DNA from: Pipra filicauda
Lineage: Eukaryota > Chordata > Aves > Passeriformes > Pipridae
Direction: 5' to 3'
Length of the DNA: 64,000 nt
Assembly: GCF_003945595.2 (NCBI RefSeq)
Contig: NW_024104445.1
Coordinates: 840,421 to 904,420, forward strand
The position numbers and the translations under genes are program-made. Below are positions 45,701 through 55,106 of this stretch, piece after piece; within the stretch, counting starts at the first letter, position 1; the number at the start of each line of letters is the position of its first letter. The notes under the pieces were generated by a model. The model was not told the origin of the DNA, did not search any database, and saw only the letters and a list, made by a program, of their open reading frames with translations.

Positions 45701-48700
45701 CACAGCATCATCCTCACCCTCCACCGAGGGCACCTCCCTGTGCCATGAGCCCACTCCACACCCGGCTGGGTGAAGCACAAGCCCAGCTGAGCTGTCCAAG
45801 CACAGAGTTAAACCTGTGCCCTGGGACCAGACTGGTATTCCCAGTGGTTCCCACCATCGATCCTGACCCAGGGCCCCACCAGGAACAGACCCTCGGCATG
45901 GCATTCCCTGGATCAAGCCCTGCTGCCTGGGCTTTTCCACTCAGGTTTGTAGGTATATGATTAACACTTCTGTGCCAAGTCCTGCCCCAGAAGAAAGCAC
46001 TGAGGTTCCACTTCCACTTTATGCTTCCTCCCTCCTCCCCGTTCCACAGCCAGGCTGCAGCTCACTCAGGGTGAGGAGCTGTGACATCCCTCGAGGGCTA
46101 AAATCAGGGAAAGCTGGGATCAATCTGAGCTGCAAATCCACAGCTGTCCTGACACCATCCTAAACCAGGCAGCAAGCAAGGGCAGCTATTCCATGGGGGA
46201 AACTGAGGACATCATAATCCAAAACTGGTTTGGGTTGGAAGGGATCTTAAAGATCATCTCATTCCACCCCCTGCCATGGGCAGGGACAGCTTCCACCAGC
46301 CCAGGTTGCTCCAAGCCCTGTTCAACCTGGCCTTGGACACTTCCAGGGATCCAGGGGCAGCCACAGCTTCTCTGGGCAACCTGTGCCAGGGCCTCACTAC
46401 CATCACAGGGAACAATTCCTTCCCAATATCCCATCTAATTCTACCCTCCTTCAGCTTAAAGCCATTCCCTCTTGTCCAATCACTCCATGTCCTTGTAACA
46501 AGTCTCTCTCCTGCTCTCTTGGAGCCCCTTTAGGCACTGGAGGCAAATTAACATCCAGGCAAGGTCACCCCCCACCCCTTGCTGGGTATTCCCAGGCAGC
46601 ACTGACACTGTGCAGTGCCCACCTCCTCCCCTGTGCCATTCCAAGGCTGTGCCCAGCCCCAGGCTACTCCTGCACGTGCCACAAAGAAGCATTTGGAAGA
46701 TCAAGGTCACAATTTTAATTTCAATTTCAATGCTGAAACATCTGCTGCCTCCCGGAGCAGGAAATGAAGGGAAAAAACCACCACCATTAATAAAGCATTT
46801 GCTCCGAGCTGATTCTTGCCCAGGATTCCTTCTCTCTGGGTTTATGAAATTACCTGTTGACAGACTCGATTTTATCATTAGAAAAAAAGCTCTTTCAGAC
46901 GCGAATTACTCAGCACCAGCAGGACTCGGCACACGAGTGTGGCTGAGGAGGTTTCACCCATGCTGGCAGCTATTTCCGTGCCATTACTGCCACCACACAA
47001 ACAAAAACAACATTTCAGGAGGCTCCCAGGGCTCGTCCTCCTCCTGCTTCCCAAGGAAACCCCACAGGTTTGTGTCTAGACATCCTGCAAACACAGGAGT
47101 GAGGGAAGGCAGAGCCAGCTCATGAGCCATTAACTGAGTGCTGGGAGCAGCAGCCGCAGCTCTGGGGGTGCCAAATCCATCAGAGCTGGCCCAACATCAC
47201 CCCCCTGCCCAGGGCAGGCTTGGTAAAGCCATGCCAGGGCTTGGGCACCACCTCCAAGGGGTTTAATACGTGTAACATCAGCACAGCCACAGCACAAGTG
47301 GGGACAGTGAGCACCTCCCAGGGCAGAGAGGGGACACTCAGAGCACAGGGACAGTCCCCAAACCAAGTCCTTTCCCCACCCCAAGCCTCAGCCCAGCTCC
47401 TGGCCAGGCTGATGTTGAGCCCAACGCTGCCTCCCTGCCAGGCAGGGCTTGGCTCATGCAACAGTTACCACTTTTGGGTGCTTTTTCACCCAAAGGAACA
47501 AAGAGATGGCACTGCTGCCCATCAGCACAGGGTGAGGTGGGCTGAGCTCTGACCCAAGGGGTATTTTGGGGTAAGTCTGCTGGGACAGTGCTACAGACCC
47601 CTCAAGGCAAGATGTCTTATCCCTGGAAACATCCAAGCTCAGGTTGGATGGGGCTCTGAGCAACCTGGTGGAGCTGAAGGTGCCCCTGCTCGCTGCAGGG
47701 GGTTTAGAGGGGCTTTAAAGGTCCCTCCAACCCAAATCATTCTGTGATTCCAGGCCTGGGCACTGGGGGGACCAGTGGCTCCCATCACATATTCCAATAA
47801 CACAGGGAACTATCCACCCCCCCCCCCACAATGGATGCACTCAAAGCTGTAAACAAAATCAAACCCCAGCAAGGTCAGAGCAAGCAAACAGTGAGAGACG
47901 TGGGGAGCTTCACACTTCACACTGAAAATGCCATTACAAACTAATAGACAGAAATCCTTCCTCCTCTCTCCTGCCTCTCTTATCCTTCATGCTCAAGTAG
48001 TCACCATTAGTGCCTCAAACATTCAAAGCACACAATATTAACACAGATTTATTTTTTTTTTAAATAATAATTACAGCTACTTCTGGGTACAGAAGTGCCT
48101 GAAGGCAAGGAGATGTTCACACTCTCTTCTTTATATATATTTTCTTTCTTCTGCTGCACCAAAAGCTTGAAGGAACAAGCAGCTCCCCTGGCAATAAGCA
48201 CATTAGAGCAGCAATTCAGCTGATGGAATGGTGCTTCTCAGAGAATTCACAGTCTAACACTGGCAGAGCATTTTGCACACTTCATCTTCCTCCCAGCTCA
48301 GCAGCACCTACGAGGGTTTTTTTGCTGTCTGAGGGTTTCCAAAGTGCTTTTAACGAAATAAGCTGTTGATTCCAGAAGTCCATCAATGACAATTCACAGC
48401 ACAAACGGCCCTTTGCTGCTGTGACAAATCCAAACAGCTTCAAGCCTGGACAGATGACAAATATCCAAGTGCTGTGAGGCAGAAGGTGACCACGGGAAGC
48501 AGGTCCCAGCTTTCCAGCAGGCAGGTGCCATCCTGTGTTGGGATGGTGCTGGGGACTGCCCTGCTGCCGTGCCTGGCCTGGAGACACGTGGCTCCAGAGC
48601 TCTGTCCTGCTCCCAACCCTCCATTTCACACTTACCACTGACCACCACCACTGGTTACTTCACCTGTGGGGAGGACGGACACAGGGCTCTGGTAAAACAC

Positions 48701-51700
48701 TGGATCCACCAGTTAGGACTACAGGGAAGGCTGCCCTGTATCATAGAATCCCAGAATCAGCTGGGTTGGAAGGGACCTCTGAGATCATCAAGTCCAACCC
48801 TTGATCCAACCCCGCCGTGGTTCCCAGCCCATGGCACTGATGCCACATCCAGTCTCAGCTTAAAAACCCCCAGGGATGGAGAATCCACCCCTTCCCTGGG
48901 CAGCCCATTCCAATGGCTGAGCACCCTCTCTGCAAAGAAATTCTTTCTAATATCCAACCTAACCCTCCCCTGGCACAGCTGCAGACCCAGCCCTCTTGTC
49001 TTGCTGAGAGTTGCCTGGGAAAAGAGACCAACCCCCCCTGGCTCCCCCCTCCTGTCAGGGAGTTGCAGAGAGTGAGAAGGTCTCCCCTGAGCCTCCTCTT
49101 CTCCAGGCTGAACAGCCCCAGCTCCCTCAGCCTCTCCTCCCAGCACTTGTGCTCCAGTCCCTTCCCCAGCCTTGTTGCTCTTCTGTTGTAGTGCAGGAAC
49201 AGCTTGGGAAATGTGGTCATGTGCCACACACAGCACAGACATGGCAGCAGAAAGATCCGTAACCACTTGCAGGGCCGCAGGTTGTCCCTGCCAGCCCCTC
49301 CCTCAGCTCTCCAGTCCCCTCTCACATCCCTTCTTGTGCCTTCTCATGGCATCATCCACGTTAGGTCAGGTCTACAGTGAATACCTGGCCCAGGTCTCAG
49401 CACACCCCTCGTGCTCACCCCCAGAGAACAGCTCAGAGCCCAGCCTGGTTCCAGCTGGATTCTGGCTCAGATCCACTGCCTGGAAGAGGGTGGTGAAAGC
49501 CAAGCCATCCAACAGCTGACAGCCCACCAGCAACTCCCCAGATCCCCTGAGCAGCCAGAAGGGAAGGAGCTGATCAGAGGGACAGAGCAGCTGAGGGAAC
49601 TGGGATTGTTCAGCCTGGAGGAGAGAAGGCTCTGGGGGGACCTAATTGTGGCCTTCCAGGACATGAAGGAGCCAACAAGAAAGATGGAGAGAGACTGTTT
49701 GCAAGGGCCTGGAGTGACAGGACAAGGGGGAATGGCTTCAAATTCCAAGAGAGTAGGATTAGATTAGATATTGAGCAGAAATTCTTCCCTGTGAGGGTGG
49801 AGAGGCCCTGGCACAGGTTGCCCAGAGAAGCTGTGGCTGCCCCATCCCTGGAAGTGTCCAAGGCCAGGTTGGACAGGGCTTGGAGCAACCTGGGCTAGTG
49901 GAAGGTGTCCCTGCCCATGGCAGAGGGTGGGATGAGATGAGCTTTAAGGTCCTTTCCAACCCAAACCATTCTGGGATTCTGTGGAGAAAGCAAAGGGCCT
50001 TCTGACTGTGTGCAGCAGCACTAAGGAATAGAAAGACAAGCTGGGATTTTGGAAGAGCCTTTCCTCACACCTGGGCAAAGGATGCTGAAGCCAGCAGGCC
50101 ACGAGCTGGGTGCACCACAACGAGTGGGCAGCACAGCAAAGGCTGGCAGACCTGCCCAGGGCTCTGTGAGTGCAGGGGCATCACAGCAATGGCACCAGGG
50201 CAGCACAGCTCAGAACAAGCTGTGAGCCAAAGTCCTGCAGCCTGGCTCACCTGGAATGGTGCCACTGGGGGGACCTGGAGCTGGGCCCCCTCCCACTGTT
50301 GCAGTGAGGGTACCCAGAGGGTACCCAGGAGCAGCCAAGCCCAGCGTGGGTGCTCTTTGAAGTTCAACATGGCCTTCGTTCAACTCGGCTTCATTCCCTC
50401 CCAGAGCAGATTAGGCAACAGTCATTAACACTTGCCAAGTTCAGGTGGGTTCATTTTCACAGAATCACAGAATCAAATGGGTTGGAAAAGACCTCCGAGA
50501 CCATGGTGACCAACCCTTGACCCAACCCCACCTTGTCACCCAGACCATGGCACTGATGCCACATCCAGGCTCTGCTCAAACCCCTCCAGGGACGGGGACT
50601 CCCCCCCCTCCCTGGGCAGCCCATTCCAAGGGCTGATCCCTCTCTCTGCAAACAACTTCTGCCCAATGGCCAACCTAAACCTGCCCTGGGGCAGCTCAAG
50701 ACTCCTGAGGAGTTCAGGCCCAGGAGCAGCACAGAGGAGGGTGCTTGGGGCTGGGCAGTGGTCCCTGCAGCCCCTGAGCCAGCCTGGCACCTGGAATCAC
50801 CTGGAATCACATCTCCCCTGGGACTGAGGGGAAGGGGCTGCCTGGGGCCACGTGAGGCTCAGGGGATGCACATCTGCAGGTTTCTGAGCATTTATGTCCA
50901 CACACAGCAAGGACTGAAGGAACAGAGGCAAAACCTCCTCCCCACAGCCTCCCAGAGCTGCTGCTGCTCTGTCAAGGTGACACTGGTGGCAGCGGGTGGG
51001 GGACACCAGCCAGCAGTGCCTGCTTCTTTCTTCTGCTTAAAGTAAAAATAATAGGCCCTTCTCCCTTGTGGCCCACATGAATATTTCATCAGCAAACTGC
51101 CTCATCCTGTATTAGGTTTTTTTCCCCTCTCTGGCTGAGATGGGAAGCTCCAGCTCACCGACCCTTCCACGGCATTTCCAGGCAGAGCTAAGGACATTTT
51201 GGGTGTGCAGTCAGTCAGACTGACACCAGGATAAGAGGATGGGAATATATCAAGGTCCCAAGCAACTCTGTGTGTTTGGGAAGCCAGTGCCCTGCTTAGT
51301 CTTGGGCCAGTATTTTGATATTCCATGGATGGCACTGAGGAATCACCACGTCCTGCTGGTACAGGATGAACGTGTTCCACACCCATCACCACTGAGAAGG
51401 GAGCAGGGGCTGCCCCTCCAGCCTGAGCCTCACTGCAAGGGCATCTGAGCTCTGTGCCTCTGCACTGACACCTCTCAGGGTCTGCTTGGGATGGGAAGTG
51501 AGAGGGAGAAGAGACATTAAATCCCTGAGATCAGATACTGCAGCCTGAACGTATCCTCTGCTGGCTTCCCTTACACCAGGAGCTGTTTAAAGGAGGGCAG
51601 GCTCCCAGCAAAGAACAGGGCTGGGAATTAGAGGTGCTGATGCACTTCCCTTTCTGTCAGAGGCCTGAGATCCAGACCAGCACTGACCACACTCCCCTGG

Positions 51701-53350
51701 TACCATTATGGAAACCATTCCCTTCCCTGGGCCTTTTTCTCTCACCAGGGTTTCCACACAGGCCCCTCCTGGCTCAGCCTGACTCTCCACAACTGGAAAA
51801 GGAAAATCATCTGGTTTATTTTACTGCATTTATGGAAGAGAAAAAATTGGGAATTTTTTTTTTGTTTTTACTTCAAGAAAATTGCCAAGAGACCCAAAAA
51901 GGCCTCACAGAAACACCTGAGGAAAGATCTGAAATGCAGGAAGAGGGGCAGGAATGCACTCTGAGGTCCAGCCCTCCAAATCCACAAGCCCTCCTGAACA
52001 TAACAGAGAACCACAGAATGGTTTTGATGGGAAGGAACATTAAAGATCTCCCAGTTCTTCCCCCTGCCATGGGCAGGGACACCTTTCACTAGCCCAGGTT
52101 GCTCCAAGCCCCATCCAACCTGGCCTTGGACACTTCCAGGGATGGGGCAGCCACAGCTTCTCTGGGCAACCTGTGCCAGGGCCTCCCCACCCTCACAGGG
52201 AACAATTCCTTCCCAATATCCCATCTAATTCTACCCTCCTTCAGCTTAAAGCCATTCCCTCTTGTCCAATCACTCCCTGTCCTTGTCCCAGGTCTCTCTC
52301 CAGCTCTCCTGGAGCCCCTTTAGGCACTGGAAGGAGCTCTAAGGTCTCCCCAGAGCCTCCAGGTTGGACATGGGTGTCAGTCCCTTGATGTCCACGCTGT
52401 CAGAAGGCCCCATCCAACCACCCACCTTTTTGGGAAAGGCCTCAAAATCAGCTTCTGGTTTGATGGCTGTTCCTGGCAGGACCCTCACTGCCAGACCAGG
52501 ATGCACCTGGACAATTCCTGCTCTCCAGCTCAGGTTCTACTTGTGTCCAGTGGGAACAAAGCCAGTCCATCCCATCCTACAGGAGGGAGACAGAGGGAAA
52601 TCTACAGCCCAAGGGAGGAAACCCAGGATCCTAAAGGAGAGCCAGGATCACAGAGCTGCCAAGCACAGGAGCTGGGGCTGTTCAGCCCGGAGAAGAGGAG
52701 GCTCAGGGGAGACCTCCTCACTCTCTGCAACTCCCTGACAGGAGGGGGGAGCCGGGGGGGGGGTTGGTCTCATTTCCCAGGCAACTCTCAGCAAGACAAG
52801 AGGGCTGGGTCTGCAGCTGTGCCAGGGGAGGGTTAGGTTGGATATTAGAAAGAATTTCTTTGCAGAGAGGGTGCTCAGCCATTGGAATGGGCTGCCCAGG
52901 GAGGGGGTGGATTCTCCGTCCCTGGAGGTTTTTAAGAAGAGACTGGATGTGGCATCAGTGCCATGGGCTGGGAACCACAGCGGGGTTGGATCAAGGGTTG
53001 GACTTGATGATCTCAGAGGTCCCTTCCAACCCAGCTGATTCTCTGACTCTATGAAGGAAGGAGGTTGGCACCTCCATGGTGGGATGTGACCGCAGAGAGG
53101 CCCCCGGGGCTGGGGCCGGTCCCCCTTTGCTCACCTTCTTCTCATCCCCCTCCTGCAGGAGCTGGAGGTGGCTCCTCTTCTCGCTGTCCCTGCGCAGGGA
53201 GCTGTTCTGGTGGTGGGGCAGCCCCGTGGGGGGGGACACACTGCGGCCCTGGGGGTCCACCCAGGTGTAGATGTGGTTGGTGACGTACCCGCCCGGGATG
53301 CGCCCCACCGAGTGCACCGACAGGTTCAGCTTCTTGCAGCCCTTCAGCAC
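18612..53350 (-). CDS. WHRN: WHRN (whirlin) PDZ scaffold, 5' incomplete (12 coding exons in window)
   Basis: Known for the family: a scaffold of stereocilia tips and ankle links and of the photoreceptor periciliary membrane, binding MYO15A, EPS8, usherin and ADGRV1; mutated in DFNB31 and Usher 2D. Seen here: coding exons run leftwards 53350-53135, 43090-42965, 33093-32891, 32548-32512, 30965-30753, 29779-29567, 27391-27359, 23127-23056, 22660-22072, 20353-20175, 19593-19471, 18794-18612. All phases agree, giving 728 residues. Domains by window-residue: end of PDZ1 (1-20), linker, PDZ2 (73-165, SLGL loop), second harmonin-homology domain (about 200-290), proline-rich region (372-568), PDZ3 (about 640-725, TLGI loop) and C-terminal NVAL. 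Missing: exon 1, expected to encode the first harmonin-homology domain and most of PDZ1; nothing resembling it occurs in 53351-64000. Confidence 0.96.
19471..19593 (-). CDS. WHRN: WHRN coding exon (first half of PDZ3)
   Basis: 41 codons: [20 protein letters not shown] then [21 protein letters not shown]. It contains the PDZ carboxylate-binding loop TLGI. CCCCACAG acceptor, GTAGGG donor. Confidence 0.96.
20175..20353 (-). CDS. WHRN: WHRN coding exon (Ser-rich linker before PDZ3)
   Basis: Encodes [20 protein letters not shown] and a basic Ser/Lys segment, ending ASKP. TCTCCCCAG acceptor, GTGAGG donor, phases agree. Confidence 0.95.
20494..20575 (-). mobile_element. CR1 LINE 3' fragment
   Basis: Short antisense copy: GAATCACGGAG, TTAGGTTGGAAAAGAC, then 'CAGCACTGCCGAGCCCACCA'. 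Separate from the next copy by about 45 bp. Confidence 0.8.
20623..20945 (-). mobile_element. CR1 LINE 3' fragment
   Basis: Antisense CR1 beginning TCATAGAACAGAGAGTCATT and running through 'TCCAAGATCATCGAGTTCAA' and 'CTAATATCCAACCTGAACCT'. The sequence just outside its 3' end (20582-20622) is shared with the copy at 38030-38515. Confidence 0.88.
21475..21912. repeat. 37-38 bp minisatellite, about 12 units, in a WHRN intron
   Basis: Units start CATCTCCGAGGGATCCCC and end CTTCCCTCTC; the best copies (around 21705-21815) are exactly 37 bp and nearly identical, with decay towards both ends. It creates overlapping long open frames on the minus strand (to 245 codons, [12 protein letters not shown]) that are repeat artefacts, not genes. 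Confidence 0.93.
21913..22010 (-). mobile_element. CR1 LINE fragment
   Basis: 'GGAGCCTTCTCTTCTCCAGG' and 'CCCCCAGCTCTCCCAGCCTG' are antisense CR1; it abuts the minisatellite and lies about 60 bp from a WHRN exon. Confidence 0.75.
22072..22660 (-). CDS. WHRN: WHRN large exon (proline-rich region)
   Basis: 589 nt. Starts [20 protein letters not shown], then [40 protein letters not shown], a polyproline stretch, and ends [20 protein letters not shown]. The same order of motifs occurs in mammalian whirlin. TTTGGCAG acceptor, GTGGGT donor. Confidence 0.96.
23056..23127 (-). CDS. WHRN: WHRN 72 nt exon
   Basis: 24 codons: [15 protein letters not shown] then INTLPDVSL, matching 'NTLDLEETGEAVQGNINALPDVSV'. 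Phase 0 on both sides; CCCTCTCAG acceptor, GTAAGG donor. Confidence 0.93.
24359..24515 (-). mobile_element. CR1 LINE 3' end
   Basis: Antisense CR1 3' end: 'GGTTTGGGTTGGAGGGGACC', 'CAGGGACACCTTCCACTAGC', ends within 'CAGCTTCTCTGGGCAG'. Confidence 0.9.
26575..26970 (+). mobile_element. CR1 LINE 3' fragment
   Basis: Sense orientation, from 'GCTCAGCCTGGAGAAAAGAA' through 'GTTGCCCAGAGAAGCTGTGG' to CAAACCATTCTGTGATT. Confidence 0.92.
27359..27391 (-). CDS. WHRN: WHRN 33 nt microexon ([11 protein letters not shown])
   Basis: Eleven codons, [11 protein letters not shown], between a CACGTCCCCAG acceptor and GAG/GTAGGG donor, phase 0 on both sides, so inclusion inserts 11 residues between SSAR and NTSELE without changing frame. 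I recall the same insert in the mouse whirlin reference sequence but not in the human canonical one, so it is probably an alternative exon. It would add a hydrophobic helix just after the second harmonin-homology domain region. Confidence 0.85.
29186..29219. repeat. perfect 13 bp inverted repeat with 8 nt loop
   Basis: AAATGGCTCATTT at 29186-29198 and its exact reverse complement at 29207-29219, in an AT-rich non-CR1 stretch (about 28820-29280). Confidence 0.9.
29386..29391 (-). terminator. candidate intronic poly(A) site of WHRN
   Basis: AATAAA on the minus strand 176 nt past the 29567 donor, followed about 15-45 nt downstream by a GU-rich stretch (TGTGCTGGGTGTCTCTGTGC). This is the classical arrangement of a functional cleavage site. 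Use would yield a truncated whirlin ending shortly after SSAR. Confidence 0.5.
29567..29779 (-). CDS. WHRN: WHRN exon (end of harmonin-homology domain 2)
   Basis: 71 codons: [20 protein letters not shown] ... [15 protein letters not shown] ... Ser/Thr-rich ... TTVSSAR. Strong match to mammalian whirlin. CTGGCCCAG acceptor, GTGAGT donor. If the donor is not used the frame continues VSPPG-stop, ending at 29549. Confidence 0.97.
29962..30125 (+). mobile_element. CR1 LINE 3' end
   Basis: Sense 3' terminus: 'AAGGCCAGGTTGGACAGGGC', 'GGTGTCCCTGCCCATGGCAG', ending in ATTCTGTGATG-type repeats. Confidence 0.9.
30201..30315. repeat. 17 bp minisatellite, about 6-7 units
   Basis: Alternating ACTGTGACAATGTCCAG and ACTGTGACAGTGCCCAC units (34 bp higher-order period) in a WHRN intron. 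Confidence 0.92.
30753..30965 (-). CDS. WHRN: WHRN exon (harmonin-homology domain 2)
   Basis: 71 codons: [55 protein letters not shown]. Very close to mammalian whirlin. CCCCCCAG acceptor, GTGAGG donor, phase 0. Confidence 0.97.
31250..31540 (+). mobile_element. CR1 LINE 3' end (other subfamily)
   Basis: Sense: 'AGGCTCAGGTTGGATCTCAG', 'GTTGGACTGGGTGATCCTTG', ending GGATTCTATGAGTTTA. Confidence 0.82.
32512..32548 (-). CDS. WHRN: WHRN 37 nt microexon
   Basis: The exons on either side need a piece starting with one base and ending in phase 0. This 37 nt segment does so, reading (G)[12 protein letters not shown], with a strong CTCCCTCCTCGCAG acceptor and AGG/GTAAGA donor. Mammalian whirlin has exactly 12 residues here (FLGDLTTEGINK), but the sequence differs greatly, so position and phase rather than identity support the call. 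Confidence 0.6.
32891..33093 (-). CDS. WHRN: WHRN exon (second half of PDZ2)
   Basis: Encodes [60 protein letters not shown] and SSAG. Nearly identical to mammalian whirlin. CTCCGCAG acceptor, GTACGT donor. Confidence 0.97.
34238..34629 (+). mobile_element. CR1 LINE 3' fragment
   Basis: Sense copy from 'GTTCACCTGGAGAAGGGAAG' through 'AGGTTGCCCAGAGAAGCTGT' to 'CAAACCATTGCATGATCC'. Confidence 0.92.
35124..35185 (-). mobile_element. CR1 LINE 3' end, short
   Basis: CACAGAACCATGGAGTCATT and 'GGTTGGAAAAGACCTTTAAG'; only the terminal 60 bp remain. Confidence 0.75.
35245..35720 (-). mobile_element. CR1 LINE 3' fragment
   Basis: Antisense, starting CATAGAATCACAGAAC and extending well into the CR1 3' region ('CTCCTCTCCAGGCTGAACAA'). 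Confidence 0.92.
38030..38515 (+). mobile_element. CR1 LINE 3' fragment reaching the end of ORF2
   Basis: Sense. The start 'GAGTGCACCCTCAGTCAG...GATGACATCAAG' resembles the C-terminal end of the CR1 reverse-transcriptase ORF; then 'CTCAGCCTGGAGAAAAGGAG'. Ends GACTCTGTTCTATGAC and is followed by about 45 bp shared with 20582-20622. Confidence 0.9.
39390..39603 (-). mobile_element. CR1 LINE 3' end
   Basis: Antisense: AATCACAGATTGGTTTGGG to 'CACAGGGAAGGATTTCTCCC'. Confidence 0.92.
41286..41342 (-). mobile_element. CR1 LINE 3' end, short
   Basis: CACAGAATCGTGGAATCATT followed by 'GGTTGGAAAAGACCTTTAAG'. Confidence 0.75.
42290..42635 (+). mobile_element. CR1 LINE 3' fragment
   Basis: Sense: 'CTGGAGAAGACTGAGAAGGG', 'CATGGAGGTGTCAGAGCCTG', ending CTAGTCTGTGATTC; a diverged subfamily. 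Confidence 0.82.
42965..43090 (-). CDS. WHRN: WHRN exon (first half of PDZ2)
   Basis: 42 codons: [42 protein letters not shown]. It contains the PDZ loop SLGL. CCTCTGCAG acceptor, GTGAGA donor. Confidence 0.97.
46212..46545 (-). mobile_element. CR1 LINE 3' end
   Basis: Antisense; its middle 90 bp (46405-46500) is almost identical to the copy at 52008-52365. Confidence 0.92.
47610..47752 (+). mobile_element. CR1 LINE 3' end
   Basis: Sense: 'CAGGTTGGATGGGGCTCTGA' to 'CCAACCCAAATCATTCTGTG'. Confidence 0.87.
48741..49225 (-). mobile_element. CR1 LINE 3' fragment (young-looking)
   Basis: Antisense, starting TCATAGAATCCCAGAATCAG. Highly similar (by eye about 95 percent over 230 bp) to the sense copy at 52664-53055, forming an inverted pair. 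Confidence 0.92.
49583..49982 (+). mobile_element. CR1 LINE 3' fragment
   Basis: Sense, from 'CAGCTGAGGGAACTGGGATT' to 'CCAAACCATTCTGGGATTCT'. Confidence 0.92.
50457..50710 (-). mobile_element. CR1 LINE 3' end
   Basis: Antisense: AGAATCACAGAATCAAATGG to 'CCAACCTAAACCTGCCCTGG'. Confidence 0.9.
52008..52365 (-). mobile_element. CR1 LINE 3' end
   Basis: Antisense: ACCACAGAATGGTTTTGATG to 'GGAGCCCCTTTAGGCACTGG'. Confidence 0.92.
52664..53055 (+). mobile_element. CR1 LINE 3' fragment close to a WHRN exon
   Basis: Sense, 'GGGGCTGTTCAGCCCGGAGA' to CAGCTGATTCTCTGACTC; it ends only 79 bp from the WHRN exon at 53135, inside the following intron. Inverted partner at 48741-49225. Confidence 0.92.
53135..53350 (-). 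CDS. WHRN: WHRN exon 2 (end of PDZ1 and linker)
   Basis: 72 codons: [40 protein letters not shown], then [16 protein letters not shown]. It follows exon 1 of mammalian whirlin directly (KALKGSKKLVLSVYSAGRIPG). CTTGTCTTGCAG acceptor, GTGAGC donor. First whirlin exon visible. Confidence 0.97.
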
Positions 53351-53755
53351 CTGCAAGACAAGCCAAGGAGAAGGGGGGAGTCAATGCCAGGACCACCTGT
53401 CTTAGGGGGGGAGACGCAGCTTTGCTCTTCCACGAGGCTGGAAGATCTCAAGCTGCTCTACGACCACCAACTGAGTGATGGAGAGACATAAAAAGCTGGG
53501 ATTTTGCATTTTTCTACTCTCTCCTCTCTGAAACAGTGTTAAGGCAAAGCTGCTGACAGAGAAAACGCAGTGGGATTTTTTCCCCCATCAGCCATGGAAA
53601 GAGCAGAGTGAGGCAGAGTATGGGAGGTGAGCTGGGCAGTGCCATGCCCAGGAGGAGCCTCAGGAGGAGCTGAACCCAAGACTGAGCAGCTTCTGCAGCT
53701 CTGGAGAGGAGCTGGTGCAGGACAGGGATCAGTGCTGGAGGAGAGCAGCACAGAT

Positions 53756-53860
53756 CCTTGTCCAAAGTCCCTCTCCAGCTCTCTTGGAGCCCCTTTAGGC
53801 ACTGGAAGGTGCTCCAAGGTCTCTCCACAACCTTCTCCTCCTCTGCAGGCTGGACATGGA
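53756..53860 (-). mobile_element. CR1 LINE fragment
   Basis: 'GGAGCCCCTTTAGGCACTGG' and flanks in antisense; lacks both the 3' end and the body. Confidence 0.75.
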
Positions 53861-55002
53861 TGTCATCCTGTTCATGACCATGCTGGCAGCAGGCTCCAGT
53901 CAAACAACAATCTGTTTGGGAAAAGCCTGAGCTCAGCCCTAACTCTGTCCCCACAGCTCAGCCCCAAACTCCTCTCATCCCACACCTCAGCCCCAAACTC
54001 TGCCACTGGAAAAGCTCCTGATGCCTTCAGGGAATATTGAAATTCAGCCATTTAGTGACCAGCTGCCTCCCCCAGCACAAGCAGTCAATTAACGAGTACA
54101 ATAATTACTAAATATACCCATATATTTAAACCAACACGCACAGAGATGACCTTGAGGCCCAGAGAAGGTGATTTGCAATCACTCCTCTGCTCTCCCAGCT
54201 TCCACTGTGAGGAGCTGACAGAAGCTTTACAGTAAACTTAAATAAACATATAGGAGTTGTCCCTGGGGACAGCTGGAAGTGCTGATCCCTTCTGAGGCCT
54301 CAGGAACATCAACACTCCAGACCTGCTCTCAGAAGGGAGGTGCTTGGGGGTTTTTTTTTCCCATATATACATCATTTTGATGAGCTGCTCCCACAAGGTC
54401 TCCTGTCCCCGCTGAGCAGAGAAGCTGCTGAGCAAAGCTTGTGACCAGGAAGAACTAAGAGCAGCAGCTCCTTGAAAAGGGTAATATTGTCAGGAATACT
54501 GGGCTGGCTGGATCCCAGCCCTGACCTGGCAACACTCCTGTCCCTCCCTGCCAAAGCTAAAGAGAATCCAGTTCAGCATCTCCATCACACAGAGCAATTT
54601 GGCTGCAAACTTGTCACATGCTCCCAAGGTCACCATGTGCCTGGAGAGCTTAAAACAAGGACTGGAAACCAACAGCTCCATCCCAACACCCGCAGAGCAC
54701 TTCACCCCCCCGGACTGCTCCCCTGCCCCAAGCCCTGATCCCCCAAACACACCCCCTGTGGGCATCTCCTGCAGGCAGAGGTGCTCCCCACACTCCAGCC
54801 CTGCTGGCATCAGCCCAGCCCTCACTGGGAGCCAGCTCTGAGCCCACTGCCCGCTCTCCAAGGGGCACTGCAGCCCAGCCATGCTCCAGGGCACAGCACA
54901 GCTTCCTGAGCCACAAAACCAGGCTGAGGATGGGCTGAAGTGCAGAACTGGGGGTGGCAGGGAGCCTTCTCACCTCCCCCAGAGCTGCCAGTGACCCCAG
55001 TG

Positions 55003-55106
55003 AGATGGTGGCATTCTGTGCAGGGTCAGGAGTTGGACTCGACAACCCTGACGGGTCCCTTCCAGCTCAGCAGATCCTGATTCTATAAGTTTATGATTCT
55101 ATGGGG
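55003..55106 (+). mobile_element. CR1 LINE 3' end, short
   Basis: Sense: 'AGGAGTTGGACTCGACAACC', 'GGGTCCCTTCCAGCTCAGCA', ending TTTATGATTCTATGG. Confidence 0.85.

Larger units (their letters stand above)
43091..53134 (-). other. WHRN intron (about 10 kb)
   Basis: CR1 pieces at 46212-46545, 47610-47752, 48741-49225, 49583-49982, 50457-50710, 52008-52365 and 52664-53055. The remaining sequence is unique. Reading frames such as 44777-45283 and 48282-48638 (minus) show no known domain. Confidence 0.65.

Noticed and set aside
48282..48638. Minus-strand 118-codon frame with a nearby TTTATT as possible small gene
   Set aside because: No recognisable domain or homologue, intronic, adjacent to CR1; codon pattern looks random.
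46193..52365. Recurring small frames reading [15 protein letters not shown] or similar
   Set aside because: Translations of the antisense CR1 3' UTR; they recur at every copy and are not proteins.
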